From positions 58,501 to 122,500 of the forward strand of contig NZ_CP126115.1 in NCBI RefSeq assembly GCF_030123505.1: a stretch of DNA of 64,000 nt. The letters run 5' to 3'. Shown here piece by piece: positions 1-9,248 of this stretch. The notes under the pieces were generated by a model. The model ran no database searches. It was not told the DNA's origin and saw only the letters and a program-made list of their open reading frames with translations. The stretch's first letter is position 1. Every line of letters begins with the position of its first letter. Source of the DNA: Neobacillus sp. YX16 (GTDB lineage Bacteria; Bacillota; Bacilli; Bacillales; Cytobacillaceae). The position numbers were made by a program, and so were the translations under genes.

Positions 1-1
1 G

Positions 2-172
2 GTTAAATCCTGGTTACAGCTTAAGGATAAGATTGATCGGGAGCGCTTCGATGATATTTTAACTAGATTACAAGAACAAGCAAACCATTCAAAGGAATGG
101 CGGGATATTATCAATACCTATTTTTATAGGAAATCAGGAATAAAGGAAGAGCAAAACAGAAAAATCTATTAA
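2..172 (+). CDS. aguA: Alpha-glucuronidase (GH67), C-terminal end only
   Basis: This is the last 56 codons of a gene that begins before the window. The visible tail contains [17 protein letters not shown], which resembles the C-terminal end of bacterial GH67 alpha-glucuronidases as I remember them. Those enzymes remove 4-O-methylglucuronic acid from the ends of short xylo-oligosaccharides in the cytoplasm. The catalytic part is outside the window, so the call rests on this tail and on the GH43 beta-xylosidase gene 78 bases downstream on the same strand. The two are probably co-transcribed. Confidence 0.65.
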   Translation, partial: VKSWLQLKDKIDRERFDDILTRLQEQANHSKEWRDIINTYFYRKSGIKEEQNRKIY

Positions 173-250
173 ATTCAAAATAGATTGGGCAGTTACTCAG
201 CGTTCGTTTTGATCAATAGGTGGCAGCTGTCAAAATAAGGAGGAGTTACT

Positions 251-1855
251 TTGTCTCGGATTGTTAATCCAATATTACGTGGATTTAACCCTGATCCTTC
301 CATAATCAGGGTTGGAGATGATTTTTATATCGCAACGTCCACCTTTGAATGGTTTCCCGGGGTTCAAATTCACCATTCTAGAGATTTAAAGAATTGGAAG
401 CTGATAGGTCATCCATTAACACGGAAGAGCCAGCTTGATATGATTGGGAATCCTGATTCAGGCGGGATTTGGGCTCCATGCTTAAGCTATCATGAAGGAA
501 CCTTTTACTTAATTTTTACAGATGTTAAAAGTCATATCGGCCCGTTTAAGGATACTCATAATTACCTTGTAACAGCCGAGAACATCGAGGGTCCTTGGTC
601 CGAACCTATTTATTTAAACAGCAGTGGTTTTGATCCATCACTATTCCATGATGACGATGGGAGAAAATGGTTAGTGAACATGGTGTGGGACCATCGAAAA
701 AATAAAAATTCCTTTGGTGGTATATTGCTTCAACAGTATTCTCCTGAGGAGAAAAAATTAGTAGGACCTATTCACAATATTTTCAGAGGTACCAAACTTG
801 GTTTAACTGAAGCGCCTCATATTTACAAACATCATGACTTCTATTATTTAATGACCGCTGAAGGTGGAACAAGATATGAACATGCTGTAACCGTTGCGCG
901 CTCAAAGAATCTTTATGGTCCCTATGAGTTAGACCCAATTGGTCCTATTCTTACTTCATCCGGCAAACCCAAATTGGAGCTTCAAAAGGCAGGGCATGCG
1001 AGCATTGTACATACTCAGGACAATGAATTTTATTTAGTTCACTTGACAGGGCGTCCCCTTAAGCCATCCATGAATTGTAATCTCGGCAGAGAAACAGCTA
1101 TTCAAAAAGGGACCTGGACTGAGGATGGCTGGCTAAGGCTTGCTGATGGCGGAACAAGTCCGCATCTTCAGGTGGAAGGACCAGAATTACCTGAAAATCC
1201 CTTTGTGCAAGAACCTGATACAGAACACTTTGAACATGAAAATATAAGCATTCATTTTAATACACTTCGTGAACCGCTTAGTGATGAGTGGGGGACGACT
1301 AAGGAGAGACCTGGTTTTCTTAGATTAATAGGAAGAGAGTCTCTTAGTTCCAACCATAGACAGAGTCTGGTTGCACGCAGGCAGCAGGCCTTTTCTGTTA
1401 TTGCGGAAACAGTGGTGGAATTTGAGCCTGAAACCTATCAGCACCTAGCAGGTCTGGTCTATTATTACAATACAAAAAATTTCTATTATCTTTGGATCAG
1501 CCATGATGAGGAGCAAGGAAAATCCTTAGGCATCATGTCCAGTGACCGTGGTTTATACGATGAGCCATTAGAAACCCCAGTATCGATCGAAGGCTGGGAG
1601 CGAGTCTATTTAAAAGCTGACCTCCACTATGCAAATCTGCAATTCTATTTCTCTAAAGATGGAGAGACTTGGACTGCCATCGGCCCTATTTTAGATGCTA
1701 GCAAAATATCAGATGACAATGTCGAACTAAAAATAGGCGGCATTTTACTTGACCAAGGTTTTACAGGCGCTTTTATTGGCGTATGTACACAGGATCTTAG
1801 CGGTCAAGGCAAATATTCAGATTTCGATTACTTTACTTATCGTGAACGTAAATAA
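251..1855 (+). CDS. xynB: Beta-xylosidase / glycoside hydrolase family 43
   Basis: The 534-residue protein releases xylose (possibly arabinose) from the non-reducing ends of xylo-oligosaccharides. The N-terminal five-bladed propeller starts with NPDPSIIRVGDDFYIATSTF. The three acidic residues expected for GH43 are visible: base Asp15, pKa-modulating Asp128 (in GFDPSLFHDDDG) and acid Glu187 (in LTEAPHIYK). Residues from about 330 to 534 match the beta-sandwich domain usual in GH43 beta-xylosidases of this length. No signal peptide is present, so it acts on imported oligosaccharides. Translation starts at TTG 251, placed by the strong Shine-Dalgarno AAGGAGGAG at 237-245. A zinc dehydrogenase gene follows after 21 bases. 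Confidence 0.9.
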   Translation: MSRIVNPILRGFNPDPSIIRVGDDFYIATSTFEWFPGVQIHHSRDLKNWKLIGHPLTRKSQLDMIGNPDSGGIWAPCLSYHEGTFYLIFTDVKSHIGPFKDTHNYLVTAENIEGPWSEPIYLNSSGFDPSLFHDDDGRKWLVNMVWDHRKNKNSFGGILLQQYSPEEKKLVGPIHNIFRGTKLGLTEAPHIYKHHDFYYLMTAEGGTRYEHAVTVARSKNLYGPYELDPIGPILTSSGKPKLELQKAGHASIVHTQDNEFYLVHLTGRPLKPSMNCNLGRETAIQKGTWTEDGWLRLADGGTSPHLQVEGPELPENPFVQEPDTEHFEHENISIHFNTLREPLSDEWGTTKERPGFLRLIGRESLSSNHRQSLVARRQQAFSVIAETVVEFEPETYQHLAGLVYYYNTKNFYYLWISHDEEQGKSLGIMSSDRGLYDEPLETPVSIEGWERVYLKADLHYANLQFYFSKDGETWTAIGPILDASKISDDNVELKIGGILLDQGFTGAFIGVCTQDLSGQGKYSDFDYFTYRERK

Positions 1856-1876
1856 AAAGAAAGTGGGGGCGGAGAA

Positions 1877-2947
1877 ATGGCAACAGCTCTAATGGATGCA
1901 GCAGTGATGAACAAGCCATTGGATATAGAAGTAAAGAAGATTAGCATTCCAGAACCTAGGGCAAACGAGGCGCTGCTAAAAGTATATTGTATCGGCGTAT
2001 GCGGCTCCGATGTTCACTATTATGAGCATGGAAAGATTGGCCGTTACGTAGTGAAGGAACCGATTGTTTTAGGACATGAATTAGCTGGTCAGGTTGTAAA
2101 AGTTGGATCAGATGTTACCCATGTAACAGTTGGTGACAGGGTAGCGGTAGAACCAGGTGTAACCTGTGGCCGGTGCGAATATTGTAAGATTGGGCGTTAC
2201 AACCTATGCCCTGATGTCGTATTCATGGCAACACCACCGGTTGATGGTGCTTGGGCAGAATATGTGACAATCCGCAGCGATTTCCTTTTTAAGCTGCCAG
2301 ACAGTATGAGCTTTGAGGAAGGTGCTTTACTGGAGCCGCTATCAGTAGGCTTTCATGCGATGAATCGCGGTAAAGTTACACCTGCTGACCGAATTTTTGT
2401 AAGCGGACTTGGGCCAATTGGGCTTTTAGCTGTACAAGCAGCTAAAATGTTCGGAGTTTCTGAAATTTATGCAAGTGATGTTGTTCCTTACCGGAGACAA
2501 TTAGGTCTCGAAATGGGGGTAACGGGAGTCATTGATCCGTTAAGTGAGAATGCCAAGGACAAAATTGCGGAATTAACCGCTGGAAAAGGTGTGACGGTTG
2601 TAATCGAATCTTCCGGTAATCAAAGGGCGATAGCCGACGCTGTCAAAGTGGTTAATCGCGGTGGAAGAATTGTGTTTGTCGGCATGCCTGCAGTGAATGA
2701 GATTCCGCTTGATGTAAATCAGATTATTGATGGGGAAATCGATGTATACGGAATTTTCCGTTATGCCAATACATACCCTGCAGCCATTCAAGCACTAGGC
2801 GGCTCTGGAGTTGATATCGAAAAAGTCATTACACACAAGTATGCCTTAAGCGAAATTAAGGAAGCGGTTGAAATGGCAAGAACCCAAAAGGATACAAGCA
2901 TCAAAATCATGATTTATCCAGATAAAGAAAATATCCAAAATAAATAA
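1877..2947 (+). CDS. Zinc-dependent polyol dehydrogenase (xylitol/sorbitol dehydrogenase-like)
   Basis: A 356-residue medium-chain dehydrogenase that should oxidise a polyol to a ketose, or the reverse, with NAD(P). Catalytic zinc ligands are Cys42 (GVCGSDVHYYEHG) and His67-Glu68 (GHELAG). The structural zinc lobe has Cys97, Cys100, Cys103 and Cys111. The nucleotide-binding motif GLGPIG is at residues 177-182. The closest families are xylitol, L-arabinitol and sorbitol dehydrogenases; substrate cannot be fixed from sequence. Its place 21 bases after the beta-xylosidase gene suggests a pentose-derived polyol such as xylitol. A hairpin terminator at 2969-3000 ends this transcription unit. Confidence 0.85.
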   Translation: MATALMDAAVMNKPLDIEVKKISIPEPRANEALLKVYCIGVCGSDVHYYEHGKIGRYVVKEPIVLGHELAGQVVKVGSDVTHVTVGDRVAVEPGVTCGRCEYCKIGRYNLCPDVVFMATPPVDGAWAEYVTIRSDFLFKLPDSMSFEEGALLEPLSVGFHAMNRGKVTPADRIFVSGLGPIGLLAVQAAKMFGVSEIYASDVVPYRRQLGLEMGVTGVIDPLSENAKDKIAELTAGKGVTVVIESSGNQRAIADAVKVVNRGGRIVFVGMPAVNEIPLDVNQIIDGEIDVYGIFRYANTYPAAIQALGGSGVDIEKVITHKYALSEIKEAVEMARTQKDTSIKIMIYPDKENIQNK

Positions 2948-2968
2948 AAGCAAAATTATAAAAAGCTT

Positions 2969-3000
2969 GAGAGCTGGAAGAACAAGCCAGCTCTCTTTTA
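2969..3000 (+). terminator. Rho-independent terminator after the polyol dehydrogenase gene
   Basis: A 9-bp perfect stem GAGAGCTGG / CCAGCTCTC with a 9-base loop is followed by TTTTA. It separates the xylosidase-dehydrogenase pair from the GH2 gene, which therefore probably has its own promoter in 3001-3121. Confidence 0.75.
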
Positions 3001-3066
3001 GAAGAGTTTTACGGAAAAATCAGTAGAATCCGTGAGAACACGATTCGTGATTTTGATTGGTATAAA

Positions 3067-3080
3067 GGAAATCGGTTTTA
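3067..3080 (+). promoter_or_regulatory. Weak cre-like site upstream of the GH2 gene
   Basis: GGAAATCGGTTTTA matches the CcpA cre consensus TGWNANCGNTNWCA at 12 of 14 positions, failing at the first T and at the C. It lies 41 bases before the GH2 start, a plausible place for catabolite repression. The match is short and could be chance. Confidence 0.25.
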
Positions 3081-3121
3081 ATTGGGACCGGTCGAAACTA
3101 GATTAAAGGGAGTACACCAAC

Positions 3122-6100
3122 ATGAACCAGAAAACACTTTTTAATGATGGATGGGAATTTGCCAAAAGTAGCCTGGAGACTACAGGTAGTGCGACTTTGA
3201 AATTTGACCCGGTCGACCTGCCCCATGATTGGCTTATCTATAATACATTGGATCTTTATGAAAACAGTATCGGCTGGTATCGTAAAACATTTACATATAC
3301 GAAAGAGGAAGAACAGGTTCTCTTGTGCTTTGATGGCGTTTATATGGAATCTTCCCTCTATGTGAATCAGCAGTTTATAGGAGAATGGAAATACGGTTAT
3401 TCCTCATTTGAACACGAGATCACAGAGAAGCTCATGGAGGGGGAAAATGAAATCTTGGTCAAGGTCGTACACCAGAGCCCCAATAGCCGATGGTACTCGG
3501 GTGCGGGCATCTACCGCAATGTATGGCTGAAGACAAGGGCTAAGACCTATATTGTAACGGATGGAATTTACATTACCACGAAACAGAAAGAGGATGGCTG
3601 GGAGGTAGAAGTCGATACAGACTTGAACATCAATGAAGATGGACACCTCTCCCATACGATTTCGTATAAAGGTCAAATGATTGCGGCTACTTCCGAAATG
3701 GTCGTGGCAGGCATAGATTCCAGAAAGCAGAACAGGCAAAGGCTAATGGTCAAAAACCCGGAGGTTTGGAGCCCAGATGAACCGAATCTTTATCAACTCA
3801 CAACCCAATTACAGCCAGTTGGAAAGGACCAGGAAATTGAATCCATATCCCAGAAAATAGGATTTCGAACCATTAACCTCAATCCGGAGCAGGGTTTTTT
3901 CCTAAATGGGAAAAGGATGAAATTAAATGGCGTTTGTGAACATCATGACTTGGGAGCATTAGGAGCCGCGTGCAATAAAACAGCCCTAGAAAGAAGATTT
4001 GCTATATTGAAGGAAATGGGTGTTAACGCAATCCGGACAGCTCACAATATGCCTGCTAAAGAACTGATGGATTTAGCAGATGAAATGGGAGTTCTTATCG
4101 TCTCGGAGGCCTTTGATATGTGGGAAAGGTCAAAAACGCCTTATGACTACGCAAGATTTTTTAAGGATTGGGCTCCTATTGATATAAAAAGCTGGGTTAT
4201 GAGAGACCGGAATCATCCTAGCTTGGTAATGTGGAGCATAGGAAATGAAATATATGATACCCATGCCGATGAAAGAGGGCAAGAATTAACAAAAATGCTT
4301 TTGGATGAGGTACGAAAATATGATACGAAGGAAAATGCAAGTGTGACCATTGGATCTAATTATATGCCGTGGGAGAATGCTCAAAAATGTGCGGATATTG
4401 TTAAGGTCGCAGGTTATAACTATGCAGAAAAATATTATCAAAAACATCATGAGGAGCATCCGGATTGGGTTGTCTATGGCAGTGAAACCGCCTCTGTTGT
4501 ACAAAGCAGAGGAATCTATCACTTCCCCTTTGAAAAATCGATACTGGCAGACGATGACGAGCAATGTTCTGCGCTTGGAAACAGTTCAACAAGCTGGGGA
4601 GCAAAGTCAATAGAAGCTTGTATTATAGCAGATCGAGACACCCCTTTCTCGCTCGGTCAATTTATTTGGACAGGATTTGACTATATCGGTGAACCAACGC
4701 CATATCATACCAAGAATTCCTACCTAGGACAAATTGATACGGCTACTTTTAAAAAGGATTCATTTTACATTTATCAAGCAGAATGGACAGATTACAAGAC
4801 AAGCCCAATGGTGCACATTTTTCCTTATTGGGAATTTAATAAAGGTCAAACCATTGATGTAAGGGTATGCTCCAATGCACCTAAAATTGAACTGCAATTC
4901 AATGGTGTCACCGTTGGTACCCATGATATTGACCATGTACATGGGACAGAACTAGTCGGGTGGTGGAAGCTCCCTTATCAAGAGGGAGAATTAAGGGCAC
5001 TTGCCTATGATGAAACAGGAAAAGTAATTGCAATGGATGTAAAAAGATCCTTTGGAGATGCAAAGAAGATATGTCTAAAGGCAGATAAAAAGGAACTTAT
5101 TGCAGATGGAAGGGATTTAATTTTTGTCGAAATTAGTATGGAAGATGAAAATGGTAATCCAGTAGAGAATGCCACTAACCGGGTAAATGTCCATGTTACG
5201 GGCGCAGGTCGGTTGCTTGGTCTAGATAATGGGGATAGTACAGATTACGACCAGTATAAAGGGAAAAGCAGAAGATTATTCAGCGGGAAGTTAATGGCCA
5301 TCATAGGAGCAACATTGGAACCAGGAAAGATTCAAATGGAGGTTTCCTCCAAAGGGTTAGAAACGCAGATGGCAGAATTTGGGTCTCTTCCAATGAAAGA
5401 TGCAGATGTAGAAGGAATCTCTGCACATATGAACAATCGTGACTTACCAGTTGTGATGGGAAGCAGTGAAGAGATGCCTCTCCGCAAAATTGAAATTATC
5501 AGCGAATCAGGACAATTGTTTGATGAATCAAGGAAAGAGATGGTTGTCCGGGCAAAGTTACACCCGCCGGATGCTTCTTATCAAGAAGTAGAGTGGAGTG
5601 TGGTGAATGAAGCAGGAATTGTATCAAATATTGCCAAGGTAGAGGCCTTTGGCCATGAAGCGAAGATTATCGCTTTAGGTGATGGAGAATTTAGAGTGCG
5701 TTGTACGAGCAAGAATGGTACTGACAAAACGAAACTAATATCTCAACTAGAATTCATCGCAGAGGGCCTTGGAACAGCTTATAAAGATCCATATGGTTTT
5801 ATCTCTGCAGGGCTATATGATTACAGCCAAGGGGAAGTAGGAAACGGGAACGAAAGAGGAGTGGCGACAAGCCGGGATGGTGAAACCCAAGTAGGTTTTC
5901 ATGACATCGACTTTGGCCTGTATGGCTCTGACGCCATCACGCTTCCGATTTTTGCTTTATCAAGTGAAGAATATTCCCTACAGATATGGGAGGGAATGCC
6001 TGATGAGGATGGAAGTGAATTGGTGGCGGATGTCATCTACCAAAAGGAATCGAAGTGGAATGTGTATCAAGAAGAAACCTATCGCTTGTCAAAGAGACTC

Positions 6101-6541
6101 CGCGGCATTACTTCGATTTGTTTTGTCCTTCAAAAGAAGGTGCACATCAAAGGATTTTCATTTGAAAAACAGAATCGCGCATTTGAACAAAACGATGCTG
6201 TCGAATGTGACCACATATACGGTGACACATTTGTTCTGAGAGAATATTGTGTGGAAGGTATTGGAAATAATGTCTCTCTAGAGTTTGAAGAGATGGATTT
6301 TACAAGTGAAGGTTGTACAAAACTTGCCATTAAGGGCAGATCGCCGATTGATAAAAATACGATTCATATCCGTATTGTTAATCAAGAAGGCGAAAGCAAT
6401 CAACTGGTTGAATTCACACAATCGGATGAATACGAAGAGCGAGTATTTGAATTAGAAAGAATAACTGGAGTACAAAAGGTAACCTTCATATTCCTGCCAG
6501 GTTCGAATTTTGACTTTGGCTGGTTCCGTTTTGAACGATAA
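3122..6541 (+). CDS. Large multidomain glycoside hydrolase family 2 enzyme (beta-galactosidase-like)
   Basis: This 1139-residue protein has the GH2 layout: sugar-binding jelly roll (about 1-145), immunoglobulin-like domain (about 150-250), then a TIM barrel. The acid/base is Glu376 in RDRNHPSLVMWSIGNE and the likely nucleophile is Glu455 in YGSETAS. After the barrel, about 560-640 resembles the DUF4982 module of GH2 proteins, and 650-880 contains further immunoglobulin-like domains. The last 240 residues look like one or two beta-sandwich, carbohydrate-binding-like modules. No signal peptide is visible. Substrate may be beta-galactoside, beta-mannoside, arabinopyranoside or another side chain; the xylan setting suggests a hemicellulose branch. 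It is followed after 54 bases by an aldo/keto reductase gene. Confidence 0.85.
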   Translation: MNQKTLFNDGWEFAKSSLETTGSATLKFDPVDLPHDWLIYNTLDLYENSIGWYRKTFTYTKEEEQVLLCFDGVYMESSLYVNQQFIGEWKYGYSSFEHEITEKLMEGENEILVKVVHQSPNSRWYSGAGIYRNVWLKTRAKTYIVTDGIYITTKQKEDGWEVEVDTDLNINEDGHLSHTISYKGQMIAATSEMVVAGIDSRKQNRQRLMVKNPEVWSPDEPNLYQLTTQLQPVGKDQEIESISQKIGFRTINLNPEQGFFLNGKRMKLNGVCEHHDLGALGAACNKTALERRFAILKEMGVNAIRTAHNMPAKELMDLADEMGVLIVSEAFDMWERSKTPYDYARFFKDWAPIDIKSWVMRDRNHPSLVMWSIGNEIYDTHADERGQELTKMLLDEVRKYDTKENASVTIGSNYMPWENAQKCADIVKVAGYNYAEKYYQKHHEEHPDWVVYGSETASVVQSRGIYHFPFEKSILADDDEQCSALGNSSTSWGAKSIEACIIADRDTPFSLGQFIWTGFDYIGEPTPYHTKNSYLGQIDTATFKKDSFYIYQAEWTDYKTSPMVHIFPYWEFNKGQTIDVRVCSNAPKIELQFNGVTVGTHDIDHVHGTELVGWWKLPYQEGELRALAYDETGKVIAMDVKRSFGDAKKICLKADKKELIADGRDLIFVEISMEDENGNPVENATNRVNVHVTGAGRLLGLDNGDSTDYDQYKGKSRRLFSGKLMAIIGATLEPGKIQMEVSSKGLETQMAEFGSLPMKDADVEGISAHMNNRDLPVVMGSSEEMPLRKIEIISESGQLFDESRKEMVVRAKLHPPDASYQEVEWSVVNEAGIVSNIAKVEAFGHEAKIIALGDGEFRVRCTSKNGTDKTKLISQLEFIAEGLGTAYKDPYGFISAGLYDYSQGEVGNGNERGVATSRDGETQVGFHDIDFGLYGSDAITLPIFALSSEEYSLQIWEGMPDEDGSELVADVIYQKESKWNVYQEETYRLSKRLRGITSICFVLQKKVHIKGFSFEKQNRAFEQNDAVECDHIYGDTFVLREYCVEGIGNNVSLEFEEMDFTSEGCTKLAIKGRSPIDKNTIHIRIVNQEGESNQLVEFTQSDEYEERVFELERITGVQKVTFIFLPGSNFDFGWFRFER

Positions 6542-6595
6542 AAGATGAAATAAAGTAGGAAGCGCTGGATAAATGAATAAAGGGGAGTTGTCACA

Positions 6596-7579
6596 ATGAA
6601 TTATCGTGAACTAGGTAATACAGGAATAATGATCAGTGAAGTTAGCTTCGGAACATGGGCAATAGGGGGTTCATGGGGCAGGACTAGTGATATAGAAGCT
6701 CTGAAATCCTTAGAATATGCGATTGACCGAGGAGTGAACTTTTTCGATACGGCTGATGTATACGGGGATGGTCATAGTGAGGAGTTATTGGCCAAGGCCA
6801 CTAAGGGCAGGGAAGATGAGATACATGTTGCAACCAAGTTCTGCCGTCAGGGTGATATTTTTGATCCGAAAAATTACAGCTATGAAAAAGTAAGTTCCTA
6901 TTGTGAAGACAGCCTCCGCCGTTTAAACAGGGAAGCGATTGATTTGTATCAAATTCATTGCCCTGCAACAGAGATTTTGAAAGATGGCAGTGTCTTTGAA
7001 GCACTAGATCGCCTGAAGAAAGAAGGTAAAATCCGTCATTATGGAGTTAGTGTAGAAACCGTAGAAGAGGGACTCATTTGTTTAGAATATCCCAACGTAA
7101 AAAGCCTGCAAATCATATTTAATATGTTCCGCCAAAAGCCATTAGAAACATTAATACCCGAAGCTTATCAAAAAGGGGTAGGTCTTCTTGTTCGATTACC
7201 GCTTGCCAGTGGACTGCTAACTGGTAAATTTACCTCTGACCATGTTTTCGAAGCCAACGATCATCGCCGATTTAATGAAAATGGAGAGGCATTTAATGTT
7301 GGGGAAACCTTTGCAGGTCTTGGGTTCCATAAAGGTGTAGAATTGGCTGATGGGTTAAAGTGGATTGCAGAAGGCCGAAAATCAATGGCTAGTGCGGCAC
7401 TGCGATGGATTCTAGACCAAAAAGAAATTACATGTATCATTCCTGGATTTAAAAATGTTAAACAAGTCGAGGACAATCTCTCTGCCTTGGATACAAAGTC
7501 GTTTTCAGCAGAAGAAAAGCAAGAGATACAACGTTTCTATCAGGAAGAGGTAAAGGATTTTATTAGAGGCCCTTATTAA
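6596..7579 (+). CDS. Aldo/keto reductase
   Basis: A 327-residue cytoplasmic NADPH-dependent oxidoreductase of the aldo/keto reductase superfamily. The catalytic tetrad is readable as Asp51, Tyr56 (FFDTADVYG), Lys81 (VATKFC) and His121 (DLYQIHCPA). It is of the bacterial type that reduces sugar aldehydes or related carbonyls. The start ATG is preceded by AAGGGGAG. It is the last plus-strand gene of the sugar island and converges on the yesL-like gene, with one bidirectional terminator between them. With the polyol dehydrogenase upstream it could interconvert a sugar, its polyol and a ketose; this pathway is inference. Confidence 0.85.
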   Translation: MNYRELGNTGIMISEVSFGTWAIGGSWGRTSDIEALKSLEYAIDRGVNFFDTADVYGDGHSEELLAKATKGREDEIHVATKFCRQGDIFDPKNYSYEKVSSYCEDSLRRLNREAIDLYQIHCPATEILKDGSVFEALDRLKKEGKIRHYGVSVETVEEGLICLEYPNVKSLQIIFNMFRQKPLETLIPEAYQKGVGLLVRLPLASGLLTGKFTSDHVFEANDHRRFNENGEAFNVGETFAGLGFHKGVELADGLKWIAEGRKSMASAALRWILDQKEITCIIPGFKNVKQVEDNLSALDTKSFSAEEKQEIQRFYQEEVKDFIRGPY

Positions 7580-7613
7580 GGGAGCAAAACAATATAAACG
7601 CAGCTTAAGTTTT

Positions 7614-7677
7614 AAAAATGCAAAAGACAGATGGAAGGTTTCTTATTACAAGAAACACCTCCTATCTGTCTTTTTCG
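7614..7677. terminator. Bidirectional terminator between convergent transcription units
   Basis: A long interrupted hairpin has outer arms AAAAGACAGAT and ATCTGTCTTTTT and inner arms GGTTTCTT and AAGAAACACC. A-rich and T-rich flanks let it work in both directions, for the aldo/keto reductase gene (+) and the yesL-like gene (-). Confidence 0.75.
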
Positions 7678-7694
7678 TTGAACAATTTTAAAAG

Positions 7695-8321
7695 TTAGTT
7701 CATCTGTTTCTTTTTGTCTACTTTATTAAAAGCAAGATAGCCTGATGCCATTATTATTGCTGCTGAAAGACTGCCGCCGAAGAAAAAGCCTAAACCTGGG
7801 ATGAATTTCACCACAAAAAACATGGCAGCGATACCAGCGATCATTACGATATTTTCAAGAGGGTTAATGAGCATCATAAAAAATGAATTTTTAATCATCT
7901 GTATCAGTTTTAACTCATAATGAACATAAATCGGGAGCAGGTAAAACATTGTCATGACTACTGCAAACATAAACATGTAAAGAGGGATATGGATTGCATT
8001 CGTAAAACCGTTCCCCAAATTCTTCATGAAAACTAAATCAAGAACAATTAGTCCACATACAATTGCAACAAGTAAGCCTAGTCCATTACTGCGAAGAAAC
8101 TCAGATTTATAGGTTACCCAAAAGGTTCGAAAAATGGGGATATCCCCTTCCCCCATAATCCATTTACGAATGACTGTGAACATCGAAATCGTAGCAGGGA
8201 AAAGTCCGAGAACGACCAGACCGACCAACGAAAATCCAATCCATAATAAATTAATATAAGCAAATTTGGCAATCCATTCAGTAGCCGAATAGATCCGATT
8301 TGTCGTGCTAGTTCCACTCAC
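7695..8321 (-). CDS. YesL/DUF624-family membrane protein
   Basis: A polytopic membrane protein of about 208 residues with four to five hydrophobic segments, matching the DUF624 (YesL) family often encoded beside sugar ABC transporters and YesM/YesN two-component systems. Its biochemical role is unknown. An upstream TTG at 8342 would overlap the permease gene. The GTG at 8319-8321 is preferred because CCCTCC (GGAGGG on the coding strand) lies six bases before it. It is the last gene of the minus-strand transport operon. Confidence 0.75.
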   Translation of the reverse strand: MSGTSTTNRIYSATEWIAKFAYINLLWIGFSLVGLVVLGLFPATISMFTVIRKWIMGEGDIPIFRTFWVTYKSEFLRSNGLGLLVAIVCGLIVLDLVFMKNLGNGFTNAIHIPLYMFMFAVVMTMFYLLPIYVHYELKLIQMIKNSFFMMLINPLENIVMIAGIAAMFFVVKFIPGLGFFFGGSLSAAIIMASGYLAFNKVDKKKQMN

Positions 8322-8338
8322 TCTAATCCCTCCAACAA

Positions 8339-9232
8339 TCAACCTTTGACTGAACCGGCTGCCATACCCTCAACAATCTTATTACTTAAGAATAAGAAGG
8401 TAAGTAGAATTGGCACAATACTGATAACAAGAGTGGCCCCAATGGCACCCCAATCTGTTAAGTATTGTCCTACGAAGTTGTTGATTCCAACAGTTAGTGT
8501 TTTCCAATTATCTGAACTGATGAATGTGTTTACAAAGACGAATTCATTCCAGTTATAAATCATGTTAATAATCGCAGTCGTTGATAGTACGGGCACGGTC
8601 ATCGGCAGGGTAATTTGGAAGAAGATTCGGTGCACCGAGCATCCATCCATTACCGCTGCTTCTTCAATTTCACGTGGGAAAGTTTTATAAAAACCTAATA
8701 AAATCATAATCGTTAACGGTAAGTTAAAGGCTGTATAAGACAAGACAATCGATGTTGGATTATCAATTAAATTTAAATTGTTATACATGTTAAACAAAGG
8801 AATTAATGTTGAATGCAAGGGAATCATATAAGCTACTAAAAATAATCCGAGAATGAGACCACTTAATTTCCAGTGCATCCGTGTAACAGCAAACGTTACG
8901 AAACTGGCAAGGATAATGGTAAGGACGACCGATAATACCGTAATCCAAACGCTGTTGAAAAAGTAAAGCCCAATATTTCCAGAAGTCCAAGCTTTTGTGT
9001 AGTTTTCCCATTGCGGGTCTTGTGGTAAAGCGAAAGGAGACATTCCAAACACTTCTTGATTGGTTTTCAGTGAAAAGAACACCAGCCAAACTAATGGGTA
9101 AATCTGAATAATAGCAAACAACCCTAATATTAGATAAAGAAAGCCAAATCCGATTTTGTTCAAGTATGATTTCTTCGTGGTTTTGGGCACGGAAAGGTTT
9201 GTTGTTGTTTGTTGTGTGCTAACCTCACTCAT
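8339..9232 (-). CDS. Sugar ABC transporter permease, MalG type
   Basis: The second membrane subunit of a carbohydrate importer: 297 residues with six predicted membrane segments. The cytoplasmic EAA loop that docks on the ATPase is visible at about residues 188-210 (EEAAVMDGCSVHRIFFQITL). It ends in the typical VEGMAAGSVKG tail. The start ATG is preceded by AAGGGGGAGTG. It lies 16 bases after the first permease gene. No ATP-binding subunit is in the island, so a shared multi-sugar ATPase (MsmX-like) encoded elsewhere is likely. Confidence 0.9.
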   Translation of the reverse strand: MSEVSTQQTTTNLSVPKTTKKSYLNKIGFGFLYLILGLFAIIQIYPLVWLVFFSLKTNQEVFGMSPFALPQDPQWENYTKAWTSGNIGLYFFNSVWITVLSVVLTIILASFVTFAVTRMHWKLSGLILGLFLVAYMIPLHSTLIPLFNMYNNLNLIDNPTSIVLSYTAFNLPLTIMILLGFYKTFPREIEEAAVMDGCSVHRIFFQITLPMTVPVLSTTAIINMIYNWNEFVFVNTFISSDNWKTLTVGINNFVGQYLTDWGAIGATLVISIVPILLTFLFLSNKIVEGMAAGSVKG

Positions 9233-9248
9233 CTTGTTTCACTCCCCC

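Noticed and set aside
3404..3739. Opposite-strand open frames inside the GH2 gene and other large genes
   Set aside because: They are antisense shadows of well-supported coding regions without ribosome-binding sites or family resemblance.
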